Assembly (NCBI GenBank): GCA_963281255.1
Contig: OY725491.1
Coordinates: 2,790,001 to 2,854,000, forward strand
Direction: 5' to 3'
DNA: 64,000 nucleotides
Source of the DNA: Aphrocallistes beatrix
Taxonomy: Eukaryota; Porifera; Hexactinellida; Sceptrulophora; Aphrocallistidae
Shown: in pieces, positions 22,030-33,239 of the stretch
Layout: each line of letters starts with the position of its first letter
How positions within the stretch are numbered: the stretch's first letter is position 1
The notes under the pieces: generated by a model
The model's input: the letters and a program-made list of their open reading frames with translations, nothing else
What the model was told of the DNA's origin: nothing
Databases searched by the model: none
Translations under genes and position numbers: made by a program

Positions 22030-23182
22030 TCATTGAATTAACGTCTTGCCGTTCGCGATTTTCCTCTCACTGACGAAGGAAACGATCTCGTGGCGGAGGG
22101 CGAAGACTCGCTTCAAGACGTTGCCACGACTGAGCCAGCGAACCTCAGTGTGGTAAAGTAGATCACCATAATCAGCATCTGCAGCTTCGCATATCTGCTT
22201 GAAGATGCGGTTGTTTAGTAGACGAGCAAGCACTGTTTTCACTAGCTTCACCACAACAGACATAGTGTCCTTTATGTCTACTGCCCTGGCACACAATGCT
22301 TCCTGGTGGACGATGCAGTACACCATGCGTATCTCCTGCGCACAGCCTAAAGAGCGGTATTGGTCGATGAGCAGCTGCGAAAGTCCCTTGGTAGATCCAA
22401 CCATGACAGGGGCACCATCAGTAGTTACCGAGACGAGCTTCGACAGGTCGAAACCACTCAAAGCAGGCAAGAGGGCATTGAGGACATCTTGGCCAGTTGT
22501 ATTTCCCTTCATCGGGATGAGGCGGAGAAACTCCTCGACTACCTACAGGTCTTCCTTGACGCCACGCACAAAGATGGACAGCTGCGCAGTGTCCTTGATA
22601 TTACAGCTCTCGTCCAAGGCGATGGAGAATACATCGAGAGTTTTGAAATTCGTGGACATCGAAGACCGGACATCAGAGGCCAAGTCCTCCACGCGTCGAG
22701 TCACAGTGCGGGCAGATAGCGGGATTGCCTTGAAATCGTCCTGTTGCTCGGGCCAAATGACGTCAAAAGCAGCAAGTACACAATCCATTACAAAGTCTGC
22801 ATCTGTGAAGGGATGCATTTTCTTGGCAATCAACGGGGACACTTCATAGGAGGCACGAGTGCGACGCTCAGCAGACTCAGAAGCTTTGGAGACCAGTTTC
22901 TTGAAGATGGACGACTGTTGATCTAATCGTGACTGCAAGCGAGAAGCCTCAGTCTTCCGCTGATCCGCGGTGTAGTCTCCGTACGTGTGCGCGTGCTTGG
23001 CATTAAAATTCCCTTTGATATTCGACCGCTTTAAAGTCCTGTTGGGGTCATTGCACACTAAACACAGTGCTTCGTTGCCGCGTTGGATGAAGAAGAACTC
23101 GTCAGTCCATTCGGGGTTAAAGACCCGATGTTCGAGGTCAACCTTCCGGAGACTGGTTACTGCGCAAAACTATATGTCTGTA
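22030..23182 (-). pseudogene. hAT transposase (GTF2IRD2/ZBED-like), one stop, C-terminus missing
   Basis: Minus-strand frame. N-terminal E-W-T-D-E-F-F-F and the BED-type finger C-L-V-C ... K-H-A-H-T-Y; then P-F-T-D-A-D-F-V, R-T-V-T-R-R-V-E-D, the first catalytic region A-L-D-E-S, and D-T-A-Q-L. A single in-frame TAG at about 22540 falls in K-E-D-L-[stop]-V-V-E-E-F, where relatives usually have Gln. After it: G-x-x-V-L-N-A-L, the second catalytic region V-T-T-D-G-A-P-V-M-V-G, C-I-V-H-Q-E-A-L-C, then H-T-E-V-R-W-L-S-R-G. The dimerisation domain is absent. The start codon is missing (TAG 11 codons upstream of the K-V-D segment). It is visibly richer in G+C than its surroundings. A hAT-type terminus lies at 23487-23506. 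Confidence 0.9.
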
Positions 23183-23264
23183 TTCTGATCATGAAATATA
23201 AGCAAAATAAAAATTGATCAGCATTGAACACGCACAGTGTTCTATTTGGACGATTGAGTAAACT

Positions 23265-23395
23265 TTATTATAGGAAATTAACGCGAATTTGTCCAAATCG
23301 CGTTAATTCCTTCGCGATAATTTCCTTGAGCGTAGATTTCCATGACCTTAATTTCATTCTCGTTAATTTCATGGAGCGTTAATTTCCTATAATAA
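23265..23395. mobile_element. Short MITE with 20-bp perfect inverted repeats
   Basis: TTATTATAGGAAATTAACGC (23265-23284) is exactly inverted at 23376-23395. The interior repeats 'gttaatttc(c)' in both orientations. It lies between the hAT frame and that element's terminus, so it was inserted into the hAT leader. Confidence 0.8.
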
Positions 23396-23486
23396 GGTAC
23401 TTTAATATATACACAGTGCAGGCCATAGAAAATGCAACACCTTGAAGGAAGTCGATACATTAGGCCGGACTCGAATACAAGCTAGG

Positions 23487-23506
23487 CCGGAGTTTGCCGA
23501 CCCCTG
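23487..23506 (-). repeat. hAT terminal inverted repeat of the 22-23.5 kb element
   Basis: The reverse complement reads CAGGGGTCGGCAAACTCCGG, a classic Charlie-like hAT end. It marks the 5' end of the element whose transposase reads leftwards. I found no matching end left of 22030. Confidence 0.75.
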
Positions 23507-23783
23507 AACTAGGAGTATAATATAAAGGTTAATAGAGTGTTGTCATGTATTTGTGTAAGTGTTATAGTAAAATATAATAAACTAAAGGAGAAGAGCGAGT
23601 GACTAGGTGACTAACAAAAATGAAATTTTGTGAAATGAAGTTCGGGATGGATTTAGAGACGGAGGTCTATTTCAGTCTTTTCTAAAAGTATTGAAAAGGC
23701 TGTTGTTACGCAGTTAGAAAATCACCTACATAGCAATAACCTTATATATTAATGCAATTAGGGTTTCAAAAACACCTTATATA

Positions 23784-24185
23784 TCCTTACTTTTAAAACT
23801 CGATTAATGTGAATTTAAATAAAGTAGAACTCGGCTAGTACGTACTTGTTCCCACCCGGAGGGGTACGTATTAACCGAGTTTTAATGTATATACAAGTCA
23901 CTACCTTGCTTGCGCTGCGGGTTGGCAGACACTTTATATTCCCCGGAGGCGCCCTTTGGGCGTCTGGGGTCAGATTGGTAATTATAAGGGAAAAATAACT
24001 CTAAATATGTCTGTCCTACTGTTATAATCTAGAACGCACGAAAAAAACAAATTTATGAATTTTAAAATTTTTCAGCGTAATTATGACGTCATAACAGAAT
24101 GATGAGTCAGTTTCTTCATATTTGAGATACATTAATATACATATTCTATTAAAACTAATCCTTATAATTAAAACTCGCTTAATGT
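23784..24185. repeat. Family A pieces and an ACGTAC-type miniature fragment
   Basis: An outer terminus at about 23784, a decayed 'gtagaactcggctagtACGTAC' element to about 23880, then a reverse-oriented family A tail and middle (23886-24140) with TGACGTCA at 24084-24091. A forward outer terminus at 24162-24190 leads into the TA tract that holds the Tc1 element. Confidence 0.65.
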
Positions 24186-24221
24186 TTGTGTACTATATAT
24201 TAATGAATATATATATATATA

Positions 24222-25570
24222 CAGGGTGTATCAAAAGTGCTGTCGTATAGCCAATCCTATTTTCAGTTTGAATTTAATCAACGCCCATATACTTAACGTA
24301 TTTGTTTGTTTTTATTCTATTATTTTAAAGTATTGTGGCTAGTTCTCACCACATATTTCTATTATTATCTCTCTTCTTGTTGATCTTCCCCATTTTTTGT
24401 ATTTTATTATTATTTTCAGAAAATAGATGTCAATGACCATGGTATTGAAGTTCGTAGTAAAGCCATTGGGATACGTAAGGCTGGTTTGACAATGAAAATA
24501 GTTGCGGAAAAACTCGATGTTTCGCTTAGATCGGTCCAGAGATGGTCTCGTCGGGATATACTGGGTCAGTCCATGGAAACATTGCCCAGAAACGAACGCC
24601 CAAAAATCCTCTCTCGCATCCCTAAAATCATTATTTCTAAAACTTTGGGGAAAAGAGGGAAGTCTACAAGGATAATATCGCGTAATTTAGTCAATTCAGG
24701 TTACACAGCATCTCATTCAACTGTTCATCGCTATTTGAGAAATTTAATTAATGTTTACCCATACAAGAGGCAACAGATTTACGCCTTATACGCCTTACAG
24801 AGAAAATAAAGCAAAATCGACTCAATTTTGCTCTAAAACACAAGAACTGACTATAACAGATTGGCAGAAGGTTCTATGGTCAGATGAATCACCATTTCAA
24901 CTATTTGCACCACCAAACCGGCAGAACGATAGGGTATGGTCACATAGTTCAGTCGATGTTCAGCCTTTCAAAAATGTCAAGTTTCCGGCGAAAATTCAGG
25001 TTTGGGGCATGATGTCGCATAGGGCACTGTCAGAACTCCATATTATCCCTCAAAAACAGAGTGTAAATGGAGAGTATTATCGTGAGAACAACTTGAAACT
25101 CACTTGCATGAATGCAGTCAACCGAACATCAGATTCTGGTGGAATTCTGGAACGAGCCATGCTTGAAAACATGCTCAAGCCATTTTTATGCAGGACGGTG
25201 CTCCAGCGCATACGGCCAAGCAAACCCAGGATTGGTGCTCAGAGAATTTACCAAGGTATTGTGCGAAGGCTGACTGGTCAGATAACTCTCTGGACCTGAA
25301 CCCCATTGAAAATTTGTGGGCTATAGTTGGAGAAAAGCTCAGTAAACTCCCTGAAGTCTGCACGCTAAATGCCCTCGAAGATAATTTGAAAAAGGAGTGG
25401 GCACGGGTTGAACCTACGATTCTTCAAAATCTAATAAATGATATGCCTAATCGCATTAGTGAAGTGATTCATAGATCTGGAGATTACAATAGTAAATAAA
25501 ATAGAATATTCTACATTGAATAAAGATCATTAATGTAAATTATATAATACGACAGCACTTATGATACAAG
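24222..25570 (+). mobile_element. Tc1-like transposon in a family A TA tract
   Basis: Left terminus CAGGGTGTATCAAAAGTGCT follows a (TA)n run. The right terminus is its inverse except for about three lost bases (ending GATACAAG), before TATATATA. On the left lies a family A outer terminus, on the right a family A core (AACGAATTGATTGAAGAAAC at 25583), so the Tc1 landed in that copy's TA tract. Confidence 0.9.
24421..25499 (+). pseudogene. Tc1 transposase, three frames
   Basis: A possible splice acceptor (T-rich run then CAG) at about 24418 precedes V-N-D-H-G-I-E-V-R-S-K-A-I, the usual start of this group. The first paired helix-turn-helix has I-A/V-A-E-K-L-D-V-S-x-R-S-V-Q-R-W. A frameshift at about 24780 leads to L-W-S-D-E-S-P-F (first Asp). 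Another at about 25190 leads to M-Q-D-G-A-P-A-H-T-A (second Asp) and L-N-P-I-E-N-L-W (Glu), a Tc1-type DD-E triad. It ends with a TAA at 25497-25499. Two frameshifts disable it; otherwise near full length. Confidence 0.9.
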
Positions 25571-25579
25571 TATATATAT

Positions 25580-25815
25580 GTAACGAATTGATTGAAGAAA
25601 CAGCCAGGCACAAATTGGTTATGGCTCCACTAGGTTTTGAGCTCAGACGAAAACATCGACTCATCTTGGAATTATGACGTCATTATCACCTTTTTTATAA
25701 TGATATATTTCAGTTTTTCGACGATTACTCAGCCATTTTAAGGGAAAGAAGGCTGAAATTTGAATAGAATGTGTTTATTAGTATACCGCACATCTGATGC
25801 AACTATTATCAAAAA
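25580..25815 (+). repeat. Family A copy, right of the Tc1 insertion
   Basis: Core start through the first TGACGTCA (25675-25682) to the 'caactattatcaaaaaatg' region. The remainder is replaced by unrelated sequence. Confidence 0.75.
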
Positions 25816-25915
25816 ATGTTGGTCGACAGACCGATAGTGCAGCTCCAGGAAGTGACTCGAAGGAACATTAAATATGAATATCGAGATATATCGGGAAACG
25901 CGCATTTTAGGACAT

Positions 25916-26168
25916 TCTAAGTGTAAAATCTGGAATCTACATAATACTAAAATATCCTATATTAGCTGTTGAGAACTCGCTTTTAGCTCAAAATACTAAT
26001 TTTCAAAGGGTGTGAAAATATGTATAATATATCAAAATATAATCGCTCATAAAATATTCTATTTTTTTCAAAGTGCGAAAATCGGAAACTACACATTAAA
26101 ATATCCTATATTAGCCGTTGAGAATTCGCTTTTAGCTTAAAACAATTATTTACAAAAGGTGTGAAAAT
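25916..26168. repeat. Imperfect tandem duplication, ~165-bp period
   Basis: 'ctaaaatatcctatattagctgttgagaactcgcttttagct' at about 25950 recurs at about 26095-26140 with its flanks ('gtgtgaaaata'). The region is otherwise anonymous. Confidence 0.65.
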
Positions 26169-26169
26169 A

Positions 26170-26768
26170 CTACGTGCGTTCAATAAGTTCTGATCATTAT
26201 TAGATAACATGACTAGATTACACTAGTACTATAATTCGCTCATAGAATCTGTTTATTTTATCAGTTGCTCAGATAATAGTTCCAAAAGGACAAACCATCA
26301 CAGGGAATTTCTGTACTAACCAGTGTATTCGTGAAGTTGAACAACGACTATTTAAACGAAGACCTAGTACTGGAGCAAAGGGGTTGAAATTATTGCACGA
26401 TAATGCCCACCCTCACAAAACCAAGCGGTCAAAGCCAAAATTGCAAGCATGGGGATGGTTGAGCTTGAGCATCCACCCTACATTCCAGACCTAGCTCATT
26501 GTGACTTTTATTTATTCCCGAAGCTAAAAGAGTACCTTTCTGGTCGTCATTTCGACACAAATGAAGCACTGGGTTCGGCGATTTTCCAGTATCTAAACCT
26601 TATACCTCCAGAAGACTATAAAACAGTATTTGTACAATGGTTAAAACGTTCACAACGCTGCATCGATAATCATGGGGAGTATTTTGAAAAAATAAAACAT
26701 TTAAAGCTTGTTTATTGTGTATTTTAAAGTTTACAGTGTATTGATCAGAACTTATTGAATGATCATAG
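26170..26768 (+). mobile_element. mariner-like transposon, internally deleted
   Basis: TA at 26168-26169 and 26769-26770. Terminal repeats: CTACGTGCGTTCAATAAGTT at the left and the inverse of CTATGATCATTCAATAAGTT at the right. At about 600 bp it is less than half the usual 1.3 kb; the N-terminal half of the transposase is gone. Confidence 0.88.
26276..26727 (+). pseudogene. mariner transposase C-terminal part
   Basis: Reads H-D-N-A-H-P-H (second catalytic Asp). After a one-base frame change near 26445 follows P-P-Y-I-P-D-L-A-H-C-D-F-Y-L-F-P-K-L-K-E-Y-L (third Asp). Spacing between the two Asp is 34, the mariner D34D signature. The tail has the typical W-L-K-R-S-Q-R-C-I-D ... G-E-Y-F-E-K. The first Asp and the DNA-binding half are missing. 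Confidence 0.9.
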
Positions 26769-26776
26769 TATGTATA

Positions 26777-26890
26777 CAGGGTAACTATTAAGTTCTGTTA
26801 CAGTTCTGTTAAAATCGCAAATCAGAGCACGCTGGATCTATATAAAGTCTTCATAATCAAAGTTCCATGACGATTTACTGCATACATTAC
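26777..26890. repeat. Family E fragment
   Basis: Begins CAGGGTAACTATTAAGTTCT and later has 'gttccatgacgattta', both found in the ~770-bp family E elements. Only one end is present. Confidence 0.55.
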
Positions 26891-26892
26891 AT

Positions 26893-27358
26893 ACACAAGC
26901 GCCTTTCGCTTGCTTGCGCTGCGCGGCTGGCGGACACTTTATGTCCGCCGGAGGCGCCCTGCGGGAGCCTGTGGTCACCATTGATTTGTTATAAGGGAAA
27001 TAACATCTCTAAAGACGTCTGAACTACTCTTATAATCGATATCGCACGAAAAATCACCAAATTTATCAAATTTTAAAATGTTGATGAGTAATGATGACGT
27101 CATAACAGTGATGAGCCATCATTTAGTATACAGATTATATTAAAATTTCAACCTTCTATCTCCTATAATAGCTGAGTTATGCTCGAATAATTATATTGCT
27201 TAACTTTTAAAAATATGACAATGATGTCATAATTCCATGATGACTCGACATTTCCGTCTGAACTCAGAACTTACTGGAGCCATAGCCAAAAGGCTCCCAC
27301 ATGCCAAAAAACAGCTTTCTACGCCTGGCAGTTTTTCAATCAATTCGTTACAGAGATA
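26893..27358 (-). repeat. Family A copy, reverse
   Basis: Reverse-oriented copy running from the GC-rich tail (ACAAGCGCCTTTCGCTTGC, then a GGCGGACAC hairpin) to AATCAATTCGTTAC at the start. TGACGTCA at 27095-27102. Ends in a TA tract that holds the family E element. Confidence 0.85.
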
Positions 27359-27364
27359 TATATA

Positions 27365-28134
27365 CAGGGTGGCTTTTAAGTTCTGTCCCAAGCTTTATTA
27401 GGTATAAAATTTCTTAAACTCGAACAATCTTAGCTATTTTGGTCTTTAGAGATTGTAATTCGAATATTCTCAATGATTTTGAAAAATTCTTCGATTCTAT
27501 GACTAGAAATGTGTTTTGGATAGTGAGTTTTGAGAAAAAAAAATGTGTCCTGGCACGCAGCGAAATTCGAGAATCAGGACCACTGCTTCTGTAAAAAATG
27601 TCTCTTAGATCGATGTTCCATGACGATTTAGCACCAGATACCTTTCATTCACCATTGAAATATTTCACAAATCCAGCGAATTCATTATCAGAAACGAGAT
27701 AAAGTTATTATTTCACGACATCAAATTAGGTACATTTAGCAAAATTCCCCAAATGGCACTTTTTTTTCACATCACAAAAAAATCTGATCCAATTGGTCCT
27801 CAAAATGGACTGATCTGAACATCCTATATTTCTACAAATTTAGAGTATTCGAGGAAAATGTGTGAGCCAATTTTTCGTAGAATTTGAAGACTCTGGGAAG
27901 ATAAGTTGAAAAGCAGTGGACCCCTGATTCACGATTTTCGCTGCGTGCCAGGACACATTTTTTTTCCCAAACTCACCATACAAAACACATTTCTAAGTCA
28001 TAGATTCGAAAATCTTCTGAAATCATTGAGAATATTCGAATTACAATCTCTAAAGACCATAATAGCTAAGATTGTTTGAGTTTAAGAAATTTTATACCTA
28101 ATAAAGCTTGGGAAAGAACTTAAAAGCCAACCTG
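27365..28134. mobile_element. Family E foldback element, copy 1
   Basis: 770 bp between TA dinucleotides; ends CAGGGTGGCTTTTAAGTTCT and its near inverse. Essentially one large palindrome, with arms of more than 300 bp ('cctggcacgcagcgaaattcgagaatcagg' mirrored). Non-coding. TA target and CAGGGTG ends place it with Tc1/mariner-type miniature elements. Confidence 0.85.
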
Positions 28135-28144
28135 TATATATATC

Positions 28145-29717
28145 TCTCTCTGTAACGAATTGATTGAAGAAACTGCCGGTCACAGAAAGCTGATTTTTGG
28201 CATGTGGGAGTCTTTTGGCTATGGCTCCATTAACTTCTGAGCTTAGAGCAAAATGTCGACTCATCATGGAATTGACGTCATTGTCACATTTCTAAAAGTT
28301 AAGCAATACAGTTATTCGAGCATAACTCAGCCATTATAGGAGATAGAAAGCAGAAATTTTAATATAAATCTGTATACTAACATACCTCATATATGTTGCA
28401 ACTATCATCAAATAATGATGACTAATCACTCTGTTATGACGCCATCAATAGCATCAAAAAAAATTTAAAATTGACTAAGTTGGTGATTTTTCGAGTTAAA
28501 TCGATTTTAACACTAAGATCGACCATAGCCTACTATAATAAGGCCTCAGAGTAACTTGCGAATTTGGCACTAGGGATGCACTAGAAGATGGTTGAAGAAA
28601 TACATGAGCTGCCTTAAAGCATTAACAAAGCACAATAGAGCTTAGGAATGTATTACCAGCATATATAAATATGGTGTCAAAGCACCCATATCCGCTGTTA
28701 AAATTTAGATTAGTCATCAAATAATTGTGCAACAGGCTATATTTGTGTCAAATTTAGTGATTTTCAGAGGTCGTTTAAGGGAACTTCTAAGTGAATGTGT
28801 TAATACGAAAAAGTTGGAATTTTTTGATGGAATGTTCTTACATTCCAGTGTTGCTATGGAAACGTGTTTTGGTCAGTTGGGGCTATATCTTGAAAACATC
28901 GATAGCTAGACATTCAAATTTAATCCCATTTTAGCAAATAGGATACTTCCTATTAAGGTATAATACAATTTCTATGTCTTAATTCAATAATTTACGAGTT
29001 ATTAGACAATTTATCATATTGGTCACATTTGGTAATTTGTCAAATATCTCGTAAACCATTGAATTTAGACACAGAAATTGTATTATAGTTAAATAGGAAG
29101 TAGCCTATTTGCTATCAAATGGGATTATATTTGAATGTCTAGCTATCGTTGATTTCAGATTATAGCCCCAACTGACCAAAACACGTTTCCATAGCAACAC
29201 TGGAATGTAAGAACATTCCATGAAAAAATCCAAATTTTTAGTATTAACACATTCACTTCTCAGTTCTATTCGAAAACTCTTATGATAAAAACACTTAGAA
29301 GTGCCCTCAAACGACCTCTGAAAATCATTAAATTTGACCCAAATATAACCTGTTGCGCAATCATTTGATGAGAAATCTAAAATTTAACAACGGATATGAG
29401 TGCTTTGACACCATATTTATATATGCTGGTAATACATTCCTAAGCTCTATTGTACTTTGTTAATGATTTAAGGCAGCTCATGTATTTCTTCATCCATCTT
29501 CTACCGCATCCCTAGTTAAGTTACTCTTAGGCCTTATATATAGTAGGCAATGTATCGACATATTTAGAGATACTATCTCCTTTATAATTAAACAATGTGA
29601 ACTCTGGCGACCGAAGGGAGCCTCCGGCGGATACTTTGTATCCGCCAACCGCGCAGCGCAAGCAAGCGAAGCGCGCTTGTATATATACACAAATATTAAT
29701 CGAGTTTTAATAGTAAA
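28145..29717 (+). repeat. Family A copy split by a family B palindrome
   Basis: Core start at 28153, TGACGTCA at 28273-28280, interrupted at 28524-29552. It resumes with 'catatttagagatactatctcc' and ends in the GC-rich tail (29605-29680), a short TA tract, and the right outer terminus ATTAATCGAGTTTTAATAGT (29696-29715). One of the few copies with its right outer terminus. Confidence 0.85.
28524..29552. mobile_element. Family B palindromic element, P-type ends, full length
   Basis: 1029 bp, one long inverted repeat. The left end CATAGCCTACTATAATAAGG is mirrored at the right (end AGTAGGCAATG). Flanks GATCGAC (28517-28523) and TATCGAC (29553-29559) form a 7-bp duplication with one mismatch. The interrupted family A copy rejoins exactly across it. 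The terminal sequence is that of the P-superfamily element at 43394, so this is probably a non-autonomous relative. Confidence 0.88.
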
Positions 29718-29726
29718 GATGTATAT

Positions 29727-29994
29727 ACATACACACACACACACATACATACATACATACATACATACATACATACATACATACATACATACATACATAC
29801 ATACATACATACATACATACATACATACATACATACATACATACATACATACATACATACATACATACATACATACATACATACATACATACATACATAC
29901 ATACATACATACATACATACATACATACATACATACATACATACATACATACATACATACATACATACATACATACATACATACATACATACAT
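29727..29994. repeat. (ACAT)n microsatellite
   Basis: A short (AC)n run then about 62 perfect ACAT/CATA units. Long open frames across it on both strands are products of the repeat. Confidence 0.98.
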
Positions 29995-30046
29995 GGACGG
30001 AAGAGATACTCCGTCCATGCCATAAGGGCATCTCCCTATAGGAGTT

Positions 30047-30255
30047 GCCTTAAAATGATGACTCTTCACGTTTTATCACGCCATATCGATTATTAGAATA
30101 GGACAGACATATTTCGAGATGTTATCTCCCTTATAATTAATCACTGTGGCCCCATGCGACCTCCAATTAGCCGCCCAGCGCATCAACCGAATCAACCTCA
30201 ACCGTCAACAATCAAACATCAACCGAGTTTTAATAGTAAGAATAGTAAGGATATA
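30047..30255 (+). repeat. Family A tail fragments
   Basis: 'atgatgactcttcacg..gatatcgattattagaataggacagac' to 'cccatgcgacc', then a CAACCG-rich stretch and the outer terminus ATCAACCGAGTTTTAATAGT before a TA tract. Confidence 0.65.
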
Positions 30256-30265
30256 TATATATATA

Positions 30266-30453
30266 CAATCGACACCGCTTCATAGGGCCACTGTTTAATC
30301 GGGTCAGCCGCTTAATCAGGCCTTTTTTGGTAGGACCAGAATAGCTCTCACACATAGAAACTAATACAAAATATTTTCGGTTAATAGAGTTCTCCGCTTA
30401 ATCGGACCAAAATGTCCTCTGACCGATGTGGCCCTATTAAGCGGAGTCGACTG
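30266..30453. mobile_element. pogo-type miniature element in a TA tract
   Basis: 188 bp; left end CAATCGACACCGCTTCATAG, right end ending TTAAGCGGAGTCGACTG, TA on each side. Internal 'cttaatcGG(g)cc' motifs repeat in both orientations. Lies between a family A right outer terminus and the start of the next family A copy. Confidence 0.85.
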
Positions 30454-30457
30454 TATG

Positions 30458-30783
30458 TATAATGAATTGATTGTAGGAACTGTAAGTCGCAGAAAGCTGA
30501 TTTTCGGCATCTGGGGTCTTTTGGTTACTGCTCCAGTAAGTTTGAGTTCAGACTAAAATGTCGACTCATCATGGAATTATGAAATTGTCATCTTTTTAAT
30601 AATTAGAAATTTCAGTTTTTCTACTAAAACCCACCATTTTAGGTGATAGAAGGCTGGAATTTTATTAGAATGTATATATTATTATTATCACTCATCACTT
30701 TGTTATGACGTCATCATTACATATCAAAAATTTGACAAATTTACTGATTTTCTACTGATATCGATTATAACAGTAGGACAGAC
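30458..30783 (+). repeat. Family A copy truncated by family B
   Basis: Core start AATGAATTGATTGTAGGAAC, TGACGTCA at 30706-30713, cut at 'cagtaggacagac' by a family B element. Confidence 0.8.
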
Positions 30784-31860
30784 CACAGCCTACTCTAATA
30801 ATGCCTCACAGTAAAATAACCAAGGATCTGGTAATAGTCGAATGGATTATTACACGATTAGCCTAAAATCGTTAACCATGCAGAATAGGCATTAAAAAGG
30901 TATTACCAGCATATATAAACATGGTATCAAAGTATATATATATCCGTTGTCAAAAGTTCGATTAGTCATCATATCATTGCGCAACAGGTCATTTTAATCA
31001 CTATTTTGGCAATTTTCTAAGCTGTTATAAGCCTACTTCTAAATGTTATTAAAGTAGAATTTTTTAAGATTAGTACAGTAGAACTCGGTTAGTACGTACC
31101 CTCCGGGAAGCAGAAAAAAGTACGTACTATCCGTAAGTACGTAATAACCGAGTTGATATTACATAGAAATCTATGTAATAAATGCATTCTGGGAAAGAGA
31201 AATGAGTACGTACTAAGCCGAAGTACTATGTATCCCGAGTACGTACTAACCGAGTTCTACTGTACTAGTTGATTTGAAAAATTTAGAATTTTTTAATGGA
31301 ATGCTGTTACATTCTTACGTTGCTATGGTAAAGCATTTTGATCAGGTTGAGCCATATCCTGCTAACTGTAATAACTAGGTCTTCAAATCTGATCGTATTT
31401 GATAATCAATTGGCTACTTCCTATTAGGTAATAATACAATTTAAACTTCTAAATTAACAGACTATAGAGTTATGTGACAATTTAGTGTCTTGGTCACATT
31501 CTTAAAATCAACCCATAACTCAAAAACTCGTAGAATTTAGAAGTTCAAATTGTATTATCACCTAATAGGAAATAGTCCATTGCCTTTCAAACACGATCAA
31601 ATTTGAAGACCTAGTTAGTACAGTTTGCACGAAATGGCCCCAACTGACCAAAATGCTTTACCATAGTAACGCGGTAATGTAACAACATTCCATTGAAAAA
31701 TTATAAATTTTTCAAATCAACTCGTACCAATCTTGGTTCAACACAAAAATCACACCTTAATACCATTTAGAAATAGGGTTAAAACAGCTTAGAAAATAGC
31801 TAAAATTGTCCTTAGAATGACCTGTTCCGCAATGATATGATGTTAATTAATATCAATTGT
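30784..31860. mobile_element. Family B palindromic element, right end lost
   Basis: Left end CACAGCCTACTCTAATAATG, then both palindrome arms; the right terminal repeat is missing after about 31860. A 187-bp pogo-type element is inserted at 31076-31262. Confidence 0.75.
31076..31262. mobile_element. ACGTAC-type pogo miniature element
   Basis: 187 bp; ends CAGTAGAACTCGGTTAGTAC are exact inverses, TA on each side. Interior rich in ACGTAC. Inserted in a family B arm: the other copies read across without it. Confidence 0.88.
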
Positions 31861-33239
31861 TTTCATTATAATATCCTCTTAACCTTACGAAAAATTGCTT
31901 AGGTCCAGGTTTGAATCTAGCAACCCCTGAAAATAGTATAGTCTTCCTTCACCCTCCTATGAGGTTCAGACTAAATTTTGAATTAATGAAGTAGTATTAA
32001 TGTGAATAGACAATTAATTTCGTAGAATGATCTTAAATAAATGTAAAATCGTTTGGTAGATCCACCTTCGCGCTTTTGCACTTTTCAACATGAATAAAAT
32101 TTAACTAATTTTATATTAATATCATTATTCACATCTTCCTTATATATACTATGTTATTCAAATTGTATAATAAATATTGAAATAATATTTCAATTGTATC
32201 TAATATCACATGCATGCAACGATTATAGGGATCCCGGAATCAAAACCTTAATCCAGCCCTGCGTAGCCATCCTCTCCCAAGGGGGGCTAAACCACCTCCT
32301 GAAAATATTTGATACCATCTTACTCTCCCAATAATATCCAGGGCTATATCCAACACTGCTTGATAGATATTTGCTCCCACCTCCGGTCAGAAGTCATATC
32401 CCCTCGAATTTAGAGGAAACACTGAAGGTAATATTTTACGCACCTCGAATTTTATCACACATTTTCCCTCAGGACCAAATTTTTCAACAAGAAAATCAAA
32501 TTCAGAAATCCGATTATACACAAGTGATTCTCTGTAGACTGAAATTCAGAAATGTTTTTGTAATCTTGATAATCTCCAGGGTCACTTCCAGTTATCCAGT
32601 TTCATTTGCAAAATATAAATACATTGGCTCTCCTGCATTCTCCTTTAAACAGCTGAACAAAATGATGTTTGTTTGAAATGCCGATTCTAGATACTTTACC
32701 TTCACCTACTGTTCGTTAGTCAGGTGAGTGGATATTTTAGATCGTATGATTCTGTTGTTAAGAAATGTTCATATTTATTAGATTTGAGGTAGAAGGGTGT
32801 TTGAAAGCCGATGTTGAGAAATGTTAACATTTGTAGGACTCCCAATAACTACTCAGGGGCTAACGATTGCTGCCAACTCTTCTAAAGCAGCAATATCCAC
32901 CGAGGTCCCTAAAACAAAAGATCCCACCGACAGTCCTTATATCAGCCGCTTCTTTGACCCCTCGAGAATGGTAGAAAGAGAATTTTTATCAGGATATCCG
33001 GAAAAGAATTGTTTGCTAATAACCAAAAATGTGATAAATAGACTAGAATAAGTGGTGGAGATAGGTAACGGGTTAACCGCCAGACAACCCAGCAATGAGA
33101 GCTCAGAGGCTTGGCAACTTATTATCTTAGGTCTAACTTTCATAATCTATGATCAAGAGATGAACATTTCAAGATAACAGTCATCATCACTTTATGTGTC
33201 AGGGTCCTTGTTAATCCAGTAAGTGAATCAGCTAACTCA
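31861..33239. other. Nothing clearly recognised
   Basis: Mixed sequence with two short plus-strand frames (32371-32676, 32821-33051) lacking motifs I know. It could hold an upstream part of the LINE relic to its right, but I see no endonuclease or RT motif here. Confidence 0.4.

Noticed and set aside
22199-22849. Plus-strand frame of 216 codons
   Set aside because: Antisense shadow of the hAT transposase on the minus strand; no motif of its own. The frames at 22360, 22744 and 22985 are similar shadows.
29490-30096. Long frames on both strands (up to 177 codons) of repeated M-Y-V-C or Y-I-H-T
   Set aside because: Pure translation of the (ACAT)n microsatellite.
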